From DATCJA01 sp963814955 (lineage in GTDB: Bacteria > Acidobacteriota > Vicinamibacteria > Vicinamibacterales > UBA2999): 64,000 nt of DNA. The translations under genes and the position numbers were made by a program. The notes under the pieces are model-generated. The model worked only from the letters and a program-made list of their open reading frames with translations, was not told the origin of the DNA and ran no database searches. This document shows, piece after piece, positions 1 to 11,813 of the stretch (position 1 is the stretch's first letter; each line of letters starts with the position of its first letter). Where the stretch lies: positions 1,054,001 to 1,118,000 of the forward strand of contig CAWFEX010000008.1 in assembly GCA_963814955.1 (NCBI GenBank), read 5' to 3'.

Positions 1-2
1 CC

Positions 3-1863
3 ACGCGCGACCTTGCGTTTGCACTGGAAGCGCTCTCCACTCACTCCGGGCAAACAGAGGCAATCGTCGTTCCCCGGAGTCCGGCACGAAGGAAACAGCT
101 TGTTGCGCTGGTCGGAGCCGCCCTGCTTCTGGTCGCGGCAACCGCGGCTGGCGTCGGTTACTTAAAGCGCGCAGCCCCGTTGCCGGTGCACAAGCTGTCG
201 ATCCTCCCGCCGCAGGGAATCACAGCATTGGGCAGAGTTGCGGTCTCTCCGGACGGCCGCCAACTGGCGTTCACCGCCAGATCTGAAGGCAGGCTAATGT
301 TGTGGGTGCGTCCGCTCGACTCCGCGTCGGCGATGCCGCTCAACGGAACAGAAGGCGCGGTCAGCCCCTTCTGGTCGCCGGATAGCCGCTCCATCGGATT
401 CTTTGCGCAAGGCAAGCTGAAACGGATTTCGATATCGGGTGGACCTGCACAAACGCTCTGCGATGCGCCCGGCGGCAGGGCCAGCGGAAAATGGAGTCGC
501 GAGGGCGTGATTCTCTTCAACCCGGATCAACTCGAGAGCCTGTATCAAGTCCCGGCCGGCGGCGGAACGCCTCAGGCTGTCACGAAGGTCGATCGTGCGA
601 ACGGAGAAGTGGCGCATGATCATCCGAGCTTTCTGCCTGATGGTCGTCATTTCCTTTACAGCGTTAAGGGCGCGGACATTGAAGACAGTTGGATAAAGGT
701 AGGAGAACTGGGCTCGGCTGAGAGTCGGCCGCTCGTGAAGACGAACTCCAACGGGGTCTATGTGGGCAGCGACGGCGGTGACTACCCTTCTGTTTGTAAG
801 CGAAGGGGTACTGCTCGCACAAGCATTCGACGCGGAGACCCTTGCGATTGTCCGCGAGCCGGCGCCAGTGACCGAGGAGCGCATTTTACAATTCGTCGGC
901 TCGGGAACTGCCGCATCGGACGCTGCTTTCTCAGTGTCGGAGACCGGCACGCTGGTGTATCGCGAGGGTGCGGGCGCTACCAAGAGACAGCTTGTCTGGG
1001 TCGATCGAACTGGACGTGCGATCGCCTCAGTCGGGACATCCGGCCTGTATAACCATGTCGAGCTATCGCCGGACGGCAGGCGAGTGGCTGTTGATCGCCT
1101 CGACGAGCGGGCGGCTCAAACGGACATCTGGCTAATCGACGTGTCGACAGGAACGCCCTCGCGATTCACCTTCAGCCCTGGCCGCTTCGAATTTCCGCGC
1201 TGGGCGCCGGACGGAACTCGCCTCGTGTTCGCAGATGACCAACCACTCGGCCTCTCGCAGAAGCCCGCGTCCGGGGTCGGCGCGGAGGAACGGCTGTACA
1301 GATTCGACCGATCAGGCAGGTACTTTTCCGGGCGATTGGTCGTCGGACGGCCTGTCGATCGTCTTTCGAAGGCTTCCGCCAGGCACCCAGGGAAGTCTCT
1401 GGCTTCTGTCCCTCTCGGGCCAACGCCAGGCGAGACCCGTGCCGCAGACCGAAATGAGGGGCACGAACGGACGCTTCTCTCCCGATGGCCGCTGGCTCGC
1501 GTATCAGTCAAGCGAATCCGGCCGCGCTGAAGTGTACGTACAGCCGTTTCCGTCTACAGGAGCGAAATGGTTGATTTCTCGAAGCGGCGGCTTCTCGCCA
1601 CGGTGGCGTCGGGACGGCAGAGAACTCTTTTACATGACGACGGCCGGCACGCTCTCTGCCGCGCCAATCGTCGCCGGCGAGACGTTTCAGGCAGGCGAGC
1701 CCAGCGCACTCTTCGACGTTGGCTTCACACCATCGAGCGTAAATGCGTATCCCTACGCGGCTCATCGGACGGCCAGCGGTTCCTCGTGATTACACCAGAA
1801 GAGACAGCGTCGAACGCCGCCATCTCCGTGGTACTGAACTGGCCGTCTGCCCTTCGCAACTGA
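3..1863 (+). pseudogene. Ser/Thr protein kinase C-terminal part with TolB-like propeller, frameshifted
   Basis: The reading frame is already open at the window edge, so the start lies outside. The visible part has a hydrophilic stretch, one transmembrane helix (about residues 31-54 of the visible part) and a series of PD40/TolB blades recognisable by repeated (S/A)PDG cores, e.g. VAVSPDGRQL, PFWSPDSRS, VELSPDGRR, PRWAPDGTR, GRFSPDGRW. This is the extracytoplasmic half of a membrane Ser/Thr kinase of the type common in Acidobacteriota; the kinase domain itself is not visible. The propeller is split over three reading frames: an extra base near 785-787 (C run), another near 1320-1327 (GTAC followed by a T run) and a lost base near 1760. 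The final frame stops at 1861-1863. It is either a real pseudogene or a gene with base-level assembly errors. Confidence 0.75.
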
Positions 1864-1889
1864 AATCGCTGACCCGCAGCCACGCGACA

Positions 1890-2066
1890 TCACGCGTTTC
1901 GGCCAGGCTTCTTGGATCGCCTGGTGGCGCCGGCGACGCGCCGCTTCTTCTTCTCAATGAGGGCATGGAGAGCGGCGGTGACCTCCTGGCTCACAGCGAC
2001 GATCTGACGACCCGTTTCCCCGCTCTCGCAGAGCTTGCAATACACCTCGCGAATCCGCTCCCGCAT
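1890..2066 (-). CDS. Small basic hypothetical protein
   Basis: A 58-residue frame beginning MRERIREVYCKLC and ending in a lysine/arginine-rich tail (EKKKRRV, RRSKKPGR). It has one CxxC pair (C10, C13) and no membrane segment. The frame stays open 16 codons upstream of this ATG, then meets a stop, so the protein could be a remnant of something longer. It lies just downstream of the coiled-coil gene on the same strand and converges with the kinase remnant. The family is not recognised. Support is codon-like composition only. Confidence 0.3.
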   Translation of the reverse strand: MRERIREVYCKLCESGETGRQIVAVSQEVTAALHALIEKKKRRVAGATRRSKKPGRNA

Positions 2067-2177
2067 GACCGGGTCGGCCTGACCGATCCATGGCGTACCG
2101 TCCGCCTCGAACCGTCACTCCCCGTGAAATGAGAGGAGTCGCCCTCCAGTCGTCCGGCAGGAGGTCGTGTCGACGCG

Positions 2178-2630
2178 TCACCGCTTGCGCCCTTTCCTCG
2201 CCTCACCCATCGTCTTCAAGTCTGTCTGGAAGCGTTCGTAGATCGTCCTCATGAAGTCCTGGGATTCCTGATTCCCGGCGCGAATCTCGTCGCGCAGCTC
2301 GTCCCGGATGCCGTGGATCTCGTTTCGCAGCTCGTCCCGACTGCCTTGAATTTGGCCTTGAAGGTCCGCCCGGGTGGCAGAAAATGCCTCCCGCATCTCG
2401 TCCCGAAGCTGCAGAATCTGCAACTCGACGCCCGCCGCACGAGCCGGGAGATCGCGGAGTTCCAGCATCTGTTCCTCGAGAGACGTCACTCTTTGTTCCA
2501 GAGATCGTGGCTGCACCGTGTCCCCCTTGTCAGCGAGCCTTCGTGATCGAAGACCGCCCATAAGGCTCTTGGTGCGAGGGCCGTGCCCGGAACGATTCCG
2601 AATCGCGGCGACGCTAACATCGTCGAACAA
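2178..2630 (-). CDS. Coiled-coil hypothetical protein
   Basis: 150 residues, soluble, very charged. From about residue 42 (SLEQRVTSLEEQMLELRDLP) to 140 it is almost continuous heptad-pattern helix, with an internal near-repeat of the form RDELR(N/D)EI(H/R) occurring twice around residues 98-115. The C-terminus is basic (EARKGRKR). The first about 30 residues look unlike the rest, so an internal methionine (M24 of MGGLRSRRL) may be the true start. No catalytic motif is visible. A cytoplasmic oligomerising or scaffold protein is the most that can be said. It is followed downstream by the 58-residue basic frame. Confidence 0.55.
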   Translation of the reverse strand: MFDDVSVAAIRNRSGHGPRTKSLMGGLRSRRLADKGDTVQPRSLEQRVTSLEEQMLELRDLPARAAGVELQILQLRDEMREAFSATRADLQGQIQGSRDELRNEIHGIRDELRDEIRAGNQESQDFMRTIYERFQTDLKTMGEARKGRKR

Positions 2631-2651
2631 CTCGACGCAATCGCCCTAAAT

Positions 2652-2673
2652 CCGGAGGCCTGAAGGCCTCCGG
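2652..2673. repeat. Short perfect inverted repeat
   Basis: Two 9-nt arms, CCGGAGGCC and GGCCTCCGG, flank a TGAA loop. It lies between the divergent-facing ends of two minus-strand genes. It could fold as a strong hairpin and act as a terminator-like or REP-like element. Dispersed palindromes of this composition are frequent in GC-rich genomes; copy number cannot be judged from one window. Confidence 0.6.
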
Positions 2674-2749
2674 CTACGAAAGTAACTGATAGAGGCTGCA
2701 GAGAAGCGTCGCGGATCCGCCCGCGAAGGAAAGATAACCGGATCTGAGG

Positions 2750-3241
2750 TTACGGAACCCAGATCCCGTCGATGTCGACCTCGACCAGCCGACCCGGATC
2801 GGTAGCGGAAAAAGTCAAGGTCAGGTTCACCCGAATCGGGTCTGCAGCCTGCGCAGATGAACCCACTGGCCGAAGGCGAAAGTCTGGATTCCAATCGATG
2901 GGAAAGTTCGGGTCGCCGTCCAGGACGAAGAGTTCCGCGAAGGCTACACCCCCCGCTCGATAAGCGGTGCCGCTGTCGCCGGCGCCATCCGCCTGGAGAA
3001 CGGCGCGGAGGGCAAAGTGCGCGAACCCGTCCTCGAGAATCGTCGCACGCGTTACAAGACGGATGGTGCCCGTCAGCACGACCTGATCACCTGTGGACGT
3101 GATTACGTCGACAGGCCCAAACTCGCGCGCCAGGCTCGTAATGACCTGGTGCTCGGCGGCGTCGAGTCGTCGCGTCGTGCCGACGATCGTCAGCAGCGCC
3201 ACGCTCAAGACGGTCAGAACAGTCTGAAATCTTCGGCTCAT
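2750..3241 (-). CDS. Secreted hypothetical protein
   Basis: 163 residues. The N-terminus is a typical signal peptide: basic MSRRFQ, a hydrophobic core (TVLTVLSVALLTIVG) and a likely cleavage after LDAA around residue 29. The mature part is rich in valine, threonine and alternating hydrophobic residues, suggesting a beta-sandwich, and ends EVDIDGIWVP. No cysteine pair, lipobox or catalytic motif is seen. It probably acts in the periplasm or outside the cell. Not recognised. A good Shine-Dalgarno (AGGAGGA read on the minus strand just upstream of 3241) supports this start. Confidence 0.6.
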   Translation of the reverse strand: MSRRFQTVLTVLSVALLTIVGTTRRLDAAEHQVITSLAREFGPVDVITSTGDQVVLTGTIRLVTRATILEDGFAHFALRAVLQADGAGDSGTAYRAGGVAFAELFVLDGDPNFPIDWNPDFRLRPVGSSAQAADPIRVNLTLTFSATDPGRLVEVDIDGIWVP

Positions 3242-3311
3242 CAGGAGGAGTTCCTTTCTCCCGAAGAGTATCGGTCGATAGATGGGCTATCGGGAGATCT
3301 CCGAACGAGCC

Positions 3312-4451
3312 TCAGCGCTGTTCCACGGGAACGAACCGCTGCGGATACGTCGGACCCACGTACTCTGCGCGCGGGCGAATGAGCCGGTTGTTGGCGTACT
3401 GTTCGAGGATGTGGGCCGTCCAGCCGGAAATACGGCTGACGGCAAAGATCGGCGTGTAGAGGTCGATTGGAATGCCCAGCGTGTAGTACGTCGACGCGGA
3501 ATAGAAATCGACATTCGGATTCAGCTTCTTTTCGCCCTTGACCAGCGCTTCAATCCGCTCCGACATGTCGTACCAAGCCGTTACGCCCCCCCGTTTGCCG
3601 AGATCTCGTGACATCCGGCGCAGGTGCGTCGCGCGTGGATCTTCCGTGCGATACACACGGTGCCCGAATCCGGGAATCTTCTCCTTGCGGGCCAGTTTCG
3701 CTCGGACGACGTCCTCCACACGCTCGGCCGTGGCCGTTGGGCCGAGCTCCAACAGCATCCGCATCACATCGGCGTTGGCGCCTCCGTGCAGGGGGCCTTT
3801 GAGCGCGCCGATGGCCGCAACGACGGCCGAATAGATATCGGTGAGCGTGGCCGCCGCCACGCGCCCGGCAAAGGTCGAGGCGTTGAGCTCGTGATCGGCG
3901 TGGAGTATCAACGCGACGTCGAGCGCGCGGATTGCCGTGGCATTCGGGCGATCGCCGGTAAGCATGTACAGAAAACTTGCTGCATGCCCCATGGCCGGAT
4001 CGGCGTCGACGACACCGCCACCGGCCTGCAGCCGTCCCCATGCGGCGACCACAGAACTAATCTGGGCGGTGAGACGGACCGCCTTGCGGTACTGCGCCGC
4101 GGGCGAGCCGTCGGCCACTTCAGGGTCGTAGTGCCCGAGCGCTGACGTGATCGTCCGCAGCGCGTCCATGCCGTCGACTGGCGGCAGTGACCGCATCAGC
4201 CGGACGATCGGCTCCGGCAGGCGTCGCGCGGCAGCAAGCTGCGATTGCAGATCGCCAAGTTCGGCTCGCGTCGGCAGCCGGCGATGCCACAGGAGATAGC
4301 AGACTTCCTCGAAGGTGGCAGAGGCGGCGAGATCGTGGATGTCGTACCCGCAGTAGGCGAGCACGCCACGATCTCCGTCGAGAAAACAAATTGCCGAAGA
4401 TGTCGCGACGACATCCTCGAGTCCTGCCTTTGGTTTTTCTGTTGTCGCCAC
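3312..4451 (-). CDS. gltA: Citrate synthase
   Basis: 379 residues, the length of short type-I/II citrate/methylcitrate synthases (about 370-380). It condenses acetyl-CoA with oxaloacetate at entry to the TCA cycle. The active-site set is present: HADHELNAS around H187, LHGGAN with H222, GFGHRVY with H264 and the aspartate D315 in NVDFYSAS. It is cytoplasmic. The start codon abuts the stop codon of the upstream glycosyltransferase gene, so the two form one transcription unit read from the promoter near 5.98 kb. A 2-methylcitrate synthase cannot be excluded by sequence alone, but no prp genes are nearby. Confidence 0.93.
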   Translation of the reverse strand: MATTEKPKAGLEDVVATSSAICFLDGDRGVLAYCGYDIHDLAASATFEEVCYLLWHRRLPTRAELGDLQSQLAAARRLPEPIVRLMRSLPPVDGMDALRTITSALGHYDPEVADGSPAAQYRKAVRLTAQISSVVAAWGRLQAGGGVVDADPAMGHAASFLYMLTGDRPNATAIRALDVALILHADHELNASTFAGRVAAATLTDIYSAVVAAIGALKGPLHGGANADVMRMLLELGPTATAERVEDVVRAKLARKEKIPGFGHRVYRTEDPRATHLRRMSRDLGKRGGVTAWYDMSERIEALVKGEKKLNPNVDFYSASTYYTLGIPIDLYTPIFAVSRISGWTAHILEQYANNRLIRPRAEYVGPTYPQRFVPVEQR

Positions 4452-5939
4452 TCAGACTTCTTCAGGCTTCAGGACGACGTCGCTGCTGGCGAATTGCTGC
4501 ACGACAGAAAGCAGGCCTGTGTAAAGGAAGCCGATCTGGAAGAGCATGAGGAAGGGAACCGTGCCATAGATGCCATTGGCGAGCGCATAGAACACGGTGG
4601 CCGTAAAGTACAGACCGAGCGCCAGCTCAACCATCGGTTGAGCCACGACGATCTGGTGATATTTCTTGCCGATCCATTCGTCGGCCTGCCCCTCGATGCG
4701 GTATTTCGGCGTTCGCTCAAACTCGGTTTCTTTCCTGAACAGGGCCTCGAGCACGGCCCTGGTGTTGTTGATCGTCAAACCAATCCCGATCGACATCAGG
4801 AACGGCAGATACTTCAGCCGCGAGGACCAATCCTTGTGGAGCTCGCGCTGACACACCATGTAGAAGTTGGCGACCGAGGCCGTTGCCGCGAAAAACAGTG
4901 GCACGTCGATGAGCAGCATCTCGTACCACCCCATGTTGTAGCGGATGACCATCGACGGAGCCATCAGCACTGACAGCACGCACATGAGGAGGTAGTTGAA
5001 GTTTGCAGTCAGGTGGAAGAACGCCTCCGCCTTCACGCCGAGTGGCAGATCCGATCGGAGAATCCGCGGCAGCACCTTGCGGCAGGTCTGGATGGAACCC
5101 TTGGCCCACCGATGCTGCTGTGACTTGAATGCGTTCATCTCCACCGGCACTTCAGCCGGCGACACGAGGTCGTGAAGGAACACGAACTTCCAGCCGCGAA
5201 GCTGGGCACGATAGCTCAAATCGAGGTCCTCGGTGAGCGTGTCGTGCTGCCATCCGCCCGCGTCGGCTATGGCGTCTCGACGCCATATTCCGGCGGTGCC
5301 GTTGAAGTTGAAGAAAAGCCCCGACCGATTCCGGCCACCGTGCTCGAGGACGAAATGGCCGTCGAGAAGGATTGCCTGAATCTTCGTGAGCAGCGAATAG
5401 TCCTCGTTGATATGGCCCCACCGTGCCTGCACCATCGCGATCTTCGCGTCGGTGAAGAAGTGAATCGTACGGCGCAGGAAGTCGGCGGGGGGAAGGAAAT
5501 CGGCGTCGAAAATGGCGATGTATTCACCATGCGCCACCTTGAGTCCGGCCTCGAGCGCTCCCGCCTTGAACCCGCGGCGATCCGTGCGGTGCAGGAAGGT
5601 AATCTTCACTCCTGCCATCGCATGTCGCCGGACCGCGCGTTCGGCGATGGTGGTCGTTTCATCGGTGGAGTCGTCCAGAACCTGGATCTCCAGGAGCTCG
5701 CGCGGATAGTCCAACTGGCACACGGCATCGATCAGCCGGTCCGCGACGTACATCTCGTTGTAGATCGGCAGCTGTACCGTGACACGTGGCAGGCTTTCAA
5801 ACGACGCGTCAGGCACCGGATGGTGATCCTTGTGCTTCATGTACAAGTAGACGAGGTAGTACCGGTGCCACCCGTATATTGCGAGAATCACCAGGACGAA
5901 GAAATAGGCCGCGAGCGTGAGCGTTTCGAGCGGGGTCAT
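4452..5939 (-). CDS. Membrane family-2 glycosyltransferase, cellulose-synthase-like
   Basis: 495 residues with an N-terminal transmembrane helix (residues 8-25), a cytoplasmic GT-A domain and about four C-terminal helices. The processive GT2 signature is complete: DD at 89-90 in QVLDDSTDE, DAD at 145-147, TEDLD at 236-240 and QQHRW at 274-278. Such enzymes polymerise or transfer beta-linked sugars from nucleotide sugars across the inner membrane (cellulose synthase, glucomannan and related synthases). No PilZ domain or bcs partners are visible, so the polymer is unknown. It is first gene of a two-gene unit with citrate synthase, an unexpected pairing that probably reflects only shared transcription. 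Confidence 0.85.
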   Translation of the reverse strand: MTPLETLTLAAYFFVLVILAIYGWHRYYLVYLYMKHKDHHPVPDASFESLPRVTVQLPIYNEMYVADRLIDAVCQLDYPRELLEIQVLDDSTDETTTIAERAVRRHAMAGVKITFLHRTDRRGFKAGALEAGLKVAHGEYIAIFDADFLPPADFLRRTIHFFTDAKIAMVQARWGHINEDYSLLTKIQAILLDGHFVLEHGGRNRSGLFFNFNGTAGIWRRDAIADAGGWQHDTLTEDLDLSYRAQLRGWKFVFLHDLVSPAEVPVEMNAFKSQQHRWAKGSIQTCRKVLPRILRSDLPLGVKAEAFFHLTANFNYLLMCVLSVLMAPSMVIRYNMGWYEMLLIDVPLFFAATASVANFYMVCQRELHKDWSSRLKYLPFLMSIGIGLTINNTRAVLEALFRKETEFERTPKYRIEGQADEWIGKKYHQIVVAQPMVELALGLYFTATVFYALANGIYGTVPFLMLFQIGFLYTGLLSVVQQFASSDVVLKPEEV

Positions 5940-5973
5940 ACGAGGAGATCGGACGAAGCAGGCACTATCTGTG

Positions 5974-6001
5974 ATTATACTGCCGAGATCTCTGAGATCA
6001 A
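5974..6001 (-). promoter_or_regulatory. Putative sigma-70 promoter for the glycosyltransferase-citrate synthase unit
   Basis: Read on the minus strand: TTGATC (-35, 5996-6001), 16-bp spacer, TATAAT (-10, 5974-5979). The predicted start of transcription is about 28 nt before the ATG at 5939. The opposite strand of the -10 contains TATACT, which could serve larB, so the 77-bp gap may hold overlapping divergent promoters. Confidence 0.5.
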
Positions 6002-6016
6002 CGCGAGCAACGCACC

Positions 6017-6775
6017 ATGACCAACGCTGAGTTGCAGGATCTGCTCCACCTCGTCCGTCACGGCAGCATGGATCCGTCGAGCGCTGCCGCGAAAATTCTG
6101 ACAGCCATGCGCGCAGCGCCGTTCGAAGATCTGGGCTTCGCGCGGCTCGATACGCATCGCGAGGTGCGACAGGGATTTCCAGAAGTCATTCTCGGTCTGG
6201 GAAAAACAGCGGTCCAGGTGGCGGCTATCGCTGAAAAGATTGTCGCGCGCGGACAAACGCTGCTCGTCACGCGCGCACAACCCGACGTCTACGACGCGGT
6301 ACGGGCACTGGTGCCGAAAGCGACCTATCACCCCGACGCGCGGGCGATCACGCTTGCGCAGGGCCACGTCGACGTCGGACAAGGAACACTCCTGATCGTC
6401 TGCGCTGGCACATCCGATCTTCCGGTCGCCGAAGAAGCCGCGGTCACAGCGGCCGTGATGGGCAACCGTATCGACCGTCTCTACGACGTGGGGGTGGCCG
6501 GGCTCCATCGCCTGCTTGCCGAGCGCGAGCGGCTTCAACAGGCGCGAGTGATCATCGTGGTCGCCGGGATGGAAGGCGCATTGCCAAGCGTCGTTGCGGG
6601 GCTGGTCAAAGCGCCCGTGGTCGCCGTACCGACCAGCGTCGGCTACGGCGCCAGTTTTGGCGGCGTCGCCGCGCTGCTCGGTATGCTCAACAGCTGCGCG
6701 AATGGCGTGGCGGTGGTCAATATCGATAACGGTTTCGGCGCGGCATGTATCGCGAGCTTGATCAATCACCTGTAG
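6017..6775 (+). CDS. larB: LarB, pyridinium-3,5-biscarboxylic acid mononucleotide synthase
   Basis: 252 residues, usual LarB size. LarB carboxylates and hydrolyses nicotinic acid adenine dinucleotide in the first step of nickel-pincer nucleotide cofactor synthesis for lactate racemase and related enzymes. The C-terminal PurE-like domain (about residues 120-250) contains the family segments IVCAGTSDLPVAEEA, GVAGLHRLL, VAGMEGALPSVVAG and PTSVGYGASFGGVAALLGML. It is cytoplasmic. larC, larE and larA are not in the window, so the rest of the pathway must lie elsewhere if present. It stands alone and is convergent with the amidase gene. Confidence 0.93.
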   Translation: MTNAELQDLLHLVRHGSMDPSSAAAKILTAMRAAPFEDLGFARLDTHREVRQGFPEVILGLGKTAVQVAAIAEKIVARGQTLLVTRAQPDVYDAVRALVPKATYHPDARAITLAQGHVDVGQGTLLIVCAGTSDLPVAEEAAVTAAVMGNRIDRLYDVGVAGLHRLLAERERLQQARVIIVVAGMEGALPSVVAGLVKAPVVAVPTSVGYGASFGGVAALLGMLNSCANGVAVVNIDNGFGAACIASLINHL

Positions 6776-6790
6776 AAGGGACGTCGTTCA

Positions 6791-6831
6791 CCTTTGCCTT
6801 TTGCCTTTTGCCTTTTGCCTTTTGCCTTTAC
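6791..6831. repeat. Heptanucleotide tandem repeat (CCTTTTG)
   Basis: Four exact tandem copies of CCTTTTG (6797-6824), flanked by a partial copy CCTTTG before and CCTTTAC after. It fills the 67-bp gap between the converging stop codons of larB and the amidase. No facing arm is visible, unlike the other heptad arrays in this window. Confidence 0.85.
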
Positions 6832-6842
6832 ATCTCCGACCC

Positions 6843-9236
6843 TTACGGCTCCCCGGGAAGCGCAGGGAACGCTGGCGGCGGCACACGGCGACGCGATGCC
6901 GATTGATATGCAGAAGCGGCTTTAAGCGCCAGGTGCTCCATTCCCGGCTCCACGAGGAAATTGATCGAAAAGGGAATGCCAGGCGCCGGCGCCTCGGTCG
7001 GCGTCGTCCCCGTCCGGCTGCGATAGAACTTTCGGCCGCTCGCGTCGGTCGCCAACTCGAATACCGGGTCGTACGCCAACTTCACGTATCCGGCCGGGAT
7101 CAGAATCTCGGTTATTCCCGCGTTCGGTCCAAGTGGATACGAGATCGCGCGATTGTTGAGATTCGGCTCCGGCGCCAGCCCGATCTTGCCGGGCGGAAGT
7201 GTGGTGTGCACCTGGATGAGCAGATCGAGCTTGTTGTCCAGCATGACCTTCATGAGGACTCGGCGCAGGAATTCCCGCCGCTGAATGTTGTCAGCGATCC
7301 CCTTGGGCGGCTCGTGCAGGCTTGCAATCTCTTCCCAGTTCTTGAACGCCGCGCGCTGGTCGTCGCCCCAGAACTTCGATCGCGCGTTGAGTGACGGCCA
7401 GTCTGTCAGCGTTTCCTTGTAGCCGCGGTCGGCCCAATCCTTCGCACGGCGCATCAAGTATTGAGGGATGTGAAACCGGAACGTGCGCGACGCCGCGTCG
7501 CCGCCGCCGAGCACGGCGCGCAGCGTGAGGTTTCGCGGCGTCGGCTCGAGCCCTTCGGCCCAGCGGACCATCCAGTCAGCCGGCGCCATGGATCCATTCC
7601 CCCTCGTGACTCCCGGCGCGAACTCAGTCGGTTGCACCTTGGCGGCGAACTCCGGAAACATCGGATCATCGGTACCGGTTAACCGGAAGAGCAGGTCCGG
7701 GTAGAGGACCGGCGCGATCTGTGCGATCGCGCGATCGAAGGTCGTCGCCATGTTCTCGATATCGGGGTCGTCTATCCACCCGGGCGTCACCGACTCCACC
7801 AGCGTCGCCCCGAGGTGCCGACCGAGCATCGCCTTCATTTCGGCAGCCGCTGCGTCAACAATCGGCTCGTCGACCTTGGCGTGCTTGACCATGAATTCGC
7901 GGATGATGCCGATCCGCATGCCTTTCAGCGCCCCCGCCGCACCACCGGCAACTGCACGCGTGTACGGCACTGCAGATACACTCGACCGTGGAACTGTCGT
8001 GAAGATGTCGCGCGGGTCGTAGTACCCGTTCACGGGATCCTTCAGCGCGTCGAGCACCTTTACAGCGTCGGCGATGGAGCGGCAGTGGATGCCGGCCCGA
8101 TCGTTGTAGATTTCCGCGCCCACCGCGCCCCCGAGAAACGACAGATGCGCCTTGTGCGGCAGGATGAGTGCCACCGAATTGTGATTGGCCGGGCCTCGAC
8201 ACGACTGGCCAGTCTCCTCGCACAAACTGCACATGACGAGGTTCGTGCTCACCGAAACCCCGGACCCGGAACTTGACCCGATCGATGCCGCGCGTGTGGT
8301 GTCGTAGGAATTGCACGGATTGCCGGCCCACGTGCTGCGCTGATAACCGAGTGTTGATGGCAGGACTCTGGTTGGATGGTTCCGGCCCCCGGGATTACCT
8401 GGCCCGCGCCCGTTGTACTCCGTGGTGTTCGCCTTCGCGTAGATGATGGCGCCCTTCTGGCGCAACTGCGCGACGAGCGTGTGATCGCGCGCCGGAAAAT
8501 CGATGTCGTATCGGGCATCGGCACCGCCCGTGGACCGCAGGTCCTTCACTTCATAGGGATCCTTGAAGGAGAAGGGGATGCAGTACATGGGGAGCGCCTG
8601 GAGATCGGGATTTCGACCGTACTGCTCGTCCAGTTCGGAAGCGCGCTCCAATGCATCCGGCTGCCGGCGGAACTGCTCACATACGGCTGGCGCGCCCGGC
8701 GGCAGCGGGCCGGCCGACGGATGCCGATCGAAATCGCCTTTGCAGGTGACGGATCGCTCCCCCCGAATGTTGATCATTCCGAGCGCACGCACCTGTCCGG
8801 CGTTCGGAATGCCGACCGTCATCCCGAACTGCTGCTGAACGGCGGGATCGGATGCGGTTGGCTCCATCCGTCCGAATTCGACTGGCGGCGTCTTACGGGG
8901 ATCACCGGACGGCAGCGCGGCCGTCGCGGCGGCCGCTGCGGCATACTCGGCGTAATCGGGCAGAAACTTGGGCGCCATCGCCTCTGTCACGAGCTGGTTG
9001 CAGGTGCCGTTGTAGACCCGTGCCCGATTGATGTAGGCCTGCACCAGCGCACGGCACGTCAGCTGGCCTTCCTGAATGCCTCGATGCACGTCGGCGATGG
9101 TGGCCTCGAGAAGATGAAACTGGAACGGTTGCGAGGACGCCGGCTGCTGTGTGTGCACGCGGTCGCCCCCGACCACGACCAGACTGAGCACGATTGCGGC
9201 GCCGACGATTCTGGCGAGAGACATGGGGCCTCCCAA
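6843..9236 (-). CDS. Secreted amidase-signature family enzyme
   Basis: 797 residues, longer than the usual 450-550 of the family because of insertions before and after the core. A signal peptide covers residues 1-30 (hydrophobic IVGAAIVLSLVVVG, likely cut near HTQQ). The Ser-cisSer-Lys triad can be placed: K225 in PFSFKDPYEV, cis-Ser in the IGSSSGSG loop (321-323) and the nucleophile S345 in GQSCRGPA. The family hydrolyses amide bonds in the manner of GatA-like and peptide amidases; the substrate here is unknown, presumably periplasmic or external. The second ATG (residue 5) is an alternative start. A TATAAT -10-like box lies at 9278-9283 on the minus strand. It is not part of an obvious operon. 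Confidence 0.82.
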   Translation of the reverse strand: MGGPMSLARIVGAAIVLSLVVVGGDRVHTQQPASSQPFQFHLLEATIADVHRGIQEGQLTCRALVQAYINRARVYNGTCNQLVTEAMAPKFLPDYAEYAAAAAATAALPSGDPRKTPPVEFGRMEPTASDPAVQQQFGMTVGIPNAGQVRALGMINIRGERSVTCKGDFDRHPSAGPLPPGAPAVCEQFRRQPDALERASELDEQYGRNPDLQALPMYCIPFSFKDPYEVKDLRSTGGADARYDIDFPARDHTLVAQLRQKGAIIYAKANTTEYNGRGPGNPGGRNHPTRVLPSTLGYQRSTWAGNPCNSYDTTRAASIGSSSGSGVSVSTNLVMCSLCEETGQSCRGPANHNSVALILPHKAHLSFLGGAVGAEIYNDRAGIHCRSIADAVKVLDALKDPVNGYYDPRDIFTTVPRSSVSAVPYTRAVAGGAAGALKGMRIGIIREFMVKHAKVDEPIVDAAAAEMKAMLGRHLGATLVESVTPGWIDDPDIENMATTFDRAIAQIAPVLYPDLLFRLTGTDDPMFPEFAAKVQPTEFAPGVTRGNGSMAPADWMVRWAEGLEPTPRNLTLRAVLGGGDAASRTFRFHIPQYLMRRAKDWADRGYKETLTDWPSLNARSKFWGDDQRAAFKNWEEIASLHEPPKGIADNIQRREFLRRVLMKVMLDNKLDLLIQVHTTLPPGKIGLAPEPNLNNRAISYPLGPNAGITEILIPAGYVKLAYDPVFELATDASGRKFYRSRTGTTPTEAPAPGIPFSINFLVEPGMEHLALKAASAYQSASRRRVPPPAFPALPGEP

Positions 9237-9359
9237 TGGTGTGATGCGTGCCCGACGTTAGCTCATGCGATGCGCGAATTATAGGGGACCAATCCGATCG
9301 GCGCGAGCGAGTTTGTTACACTAAACACCGCTTCCGTCCTTCTTCCTTTTCCGAAATCA

Positions 9360-11812
<2,453 letters not shown>

Positions 11813-11813
<1 letters not shown>

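Noticed and set aside
6791..6831. CRISPR or minisatellite reading of the CCTTTTG array
   Set aside because: Unit is 7 nt with no spacers, so not CRISPR; it belongs with the other heptad arrays.
9278..9322. Promoters for the amidase (TATAAT) and mutS2 (TACACT)
   Set aside because: The -10 boxes are seen, but no -35 hexamer at proper spacing was found, so they are not listed as promoters.
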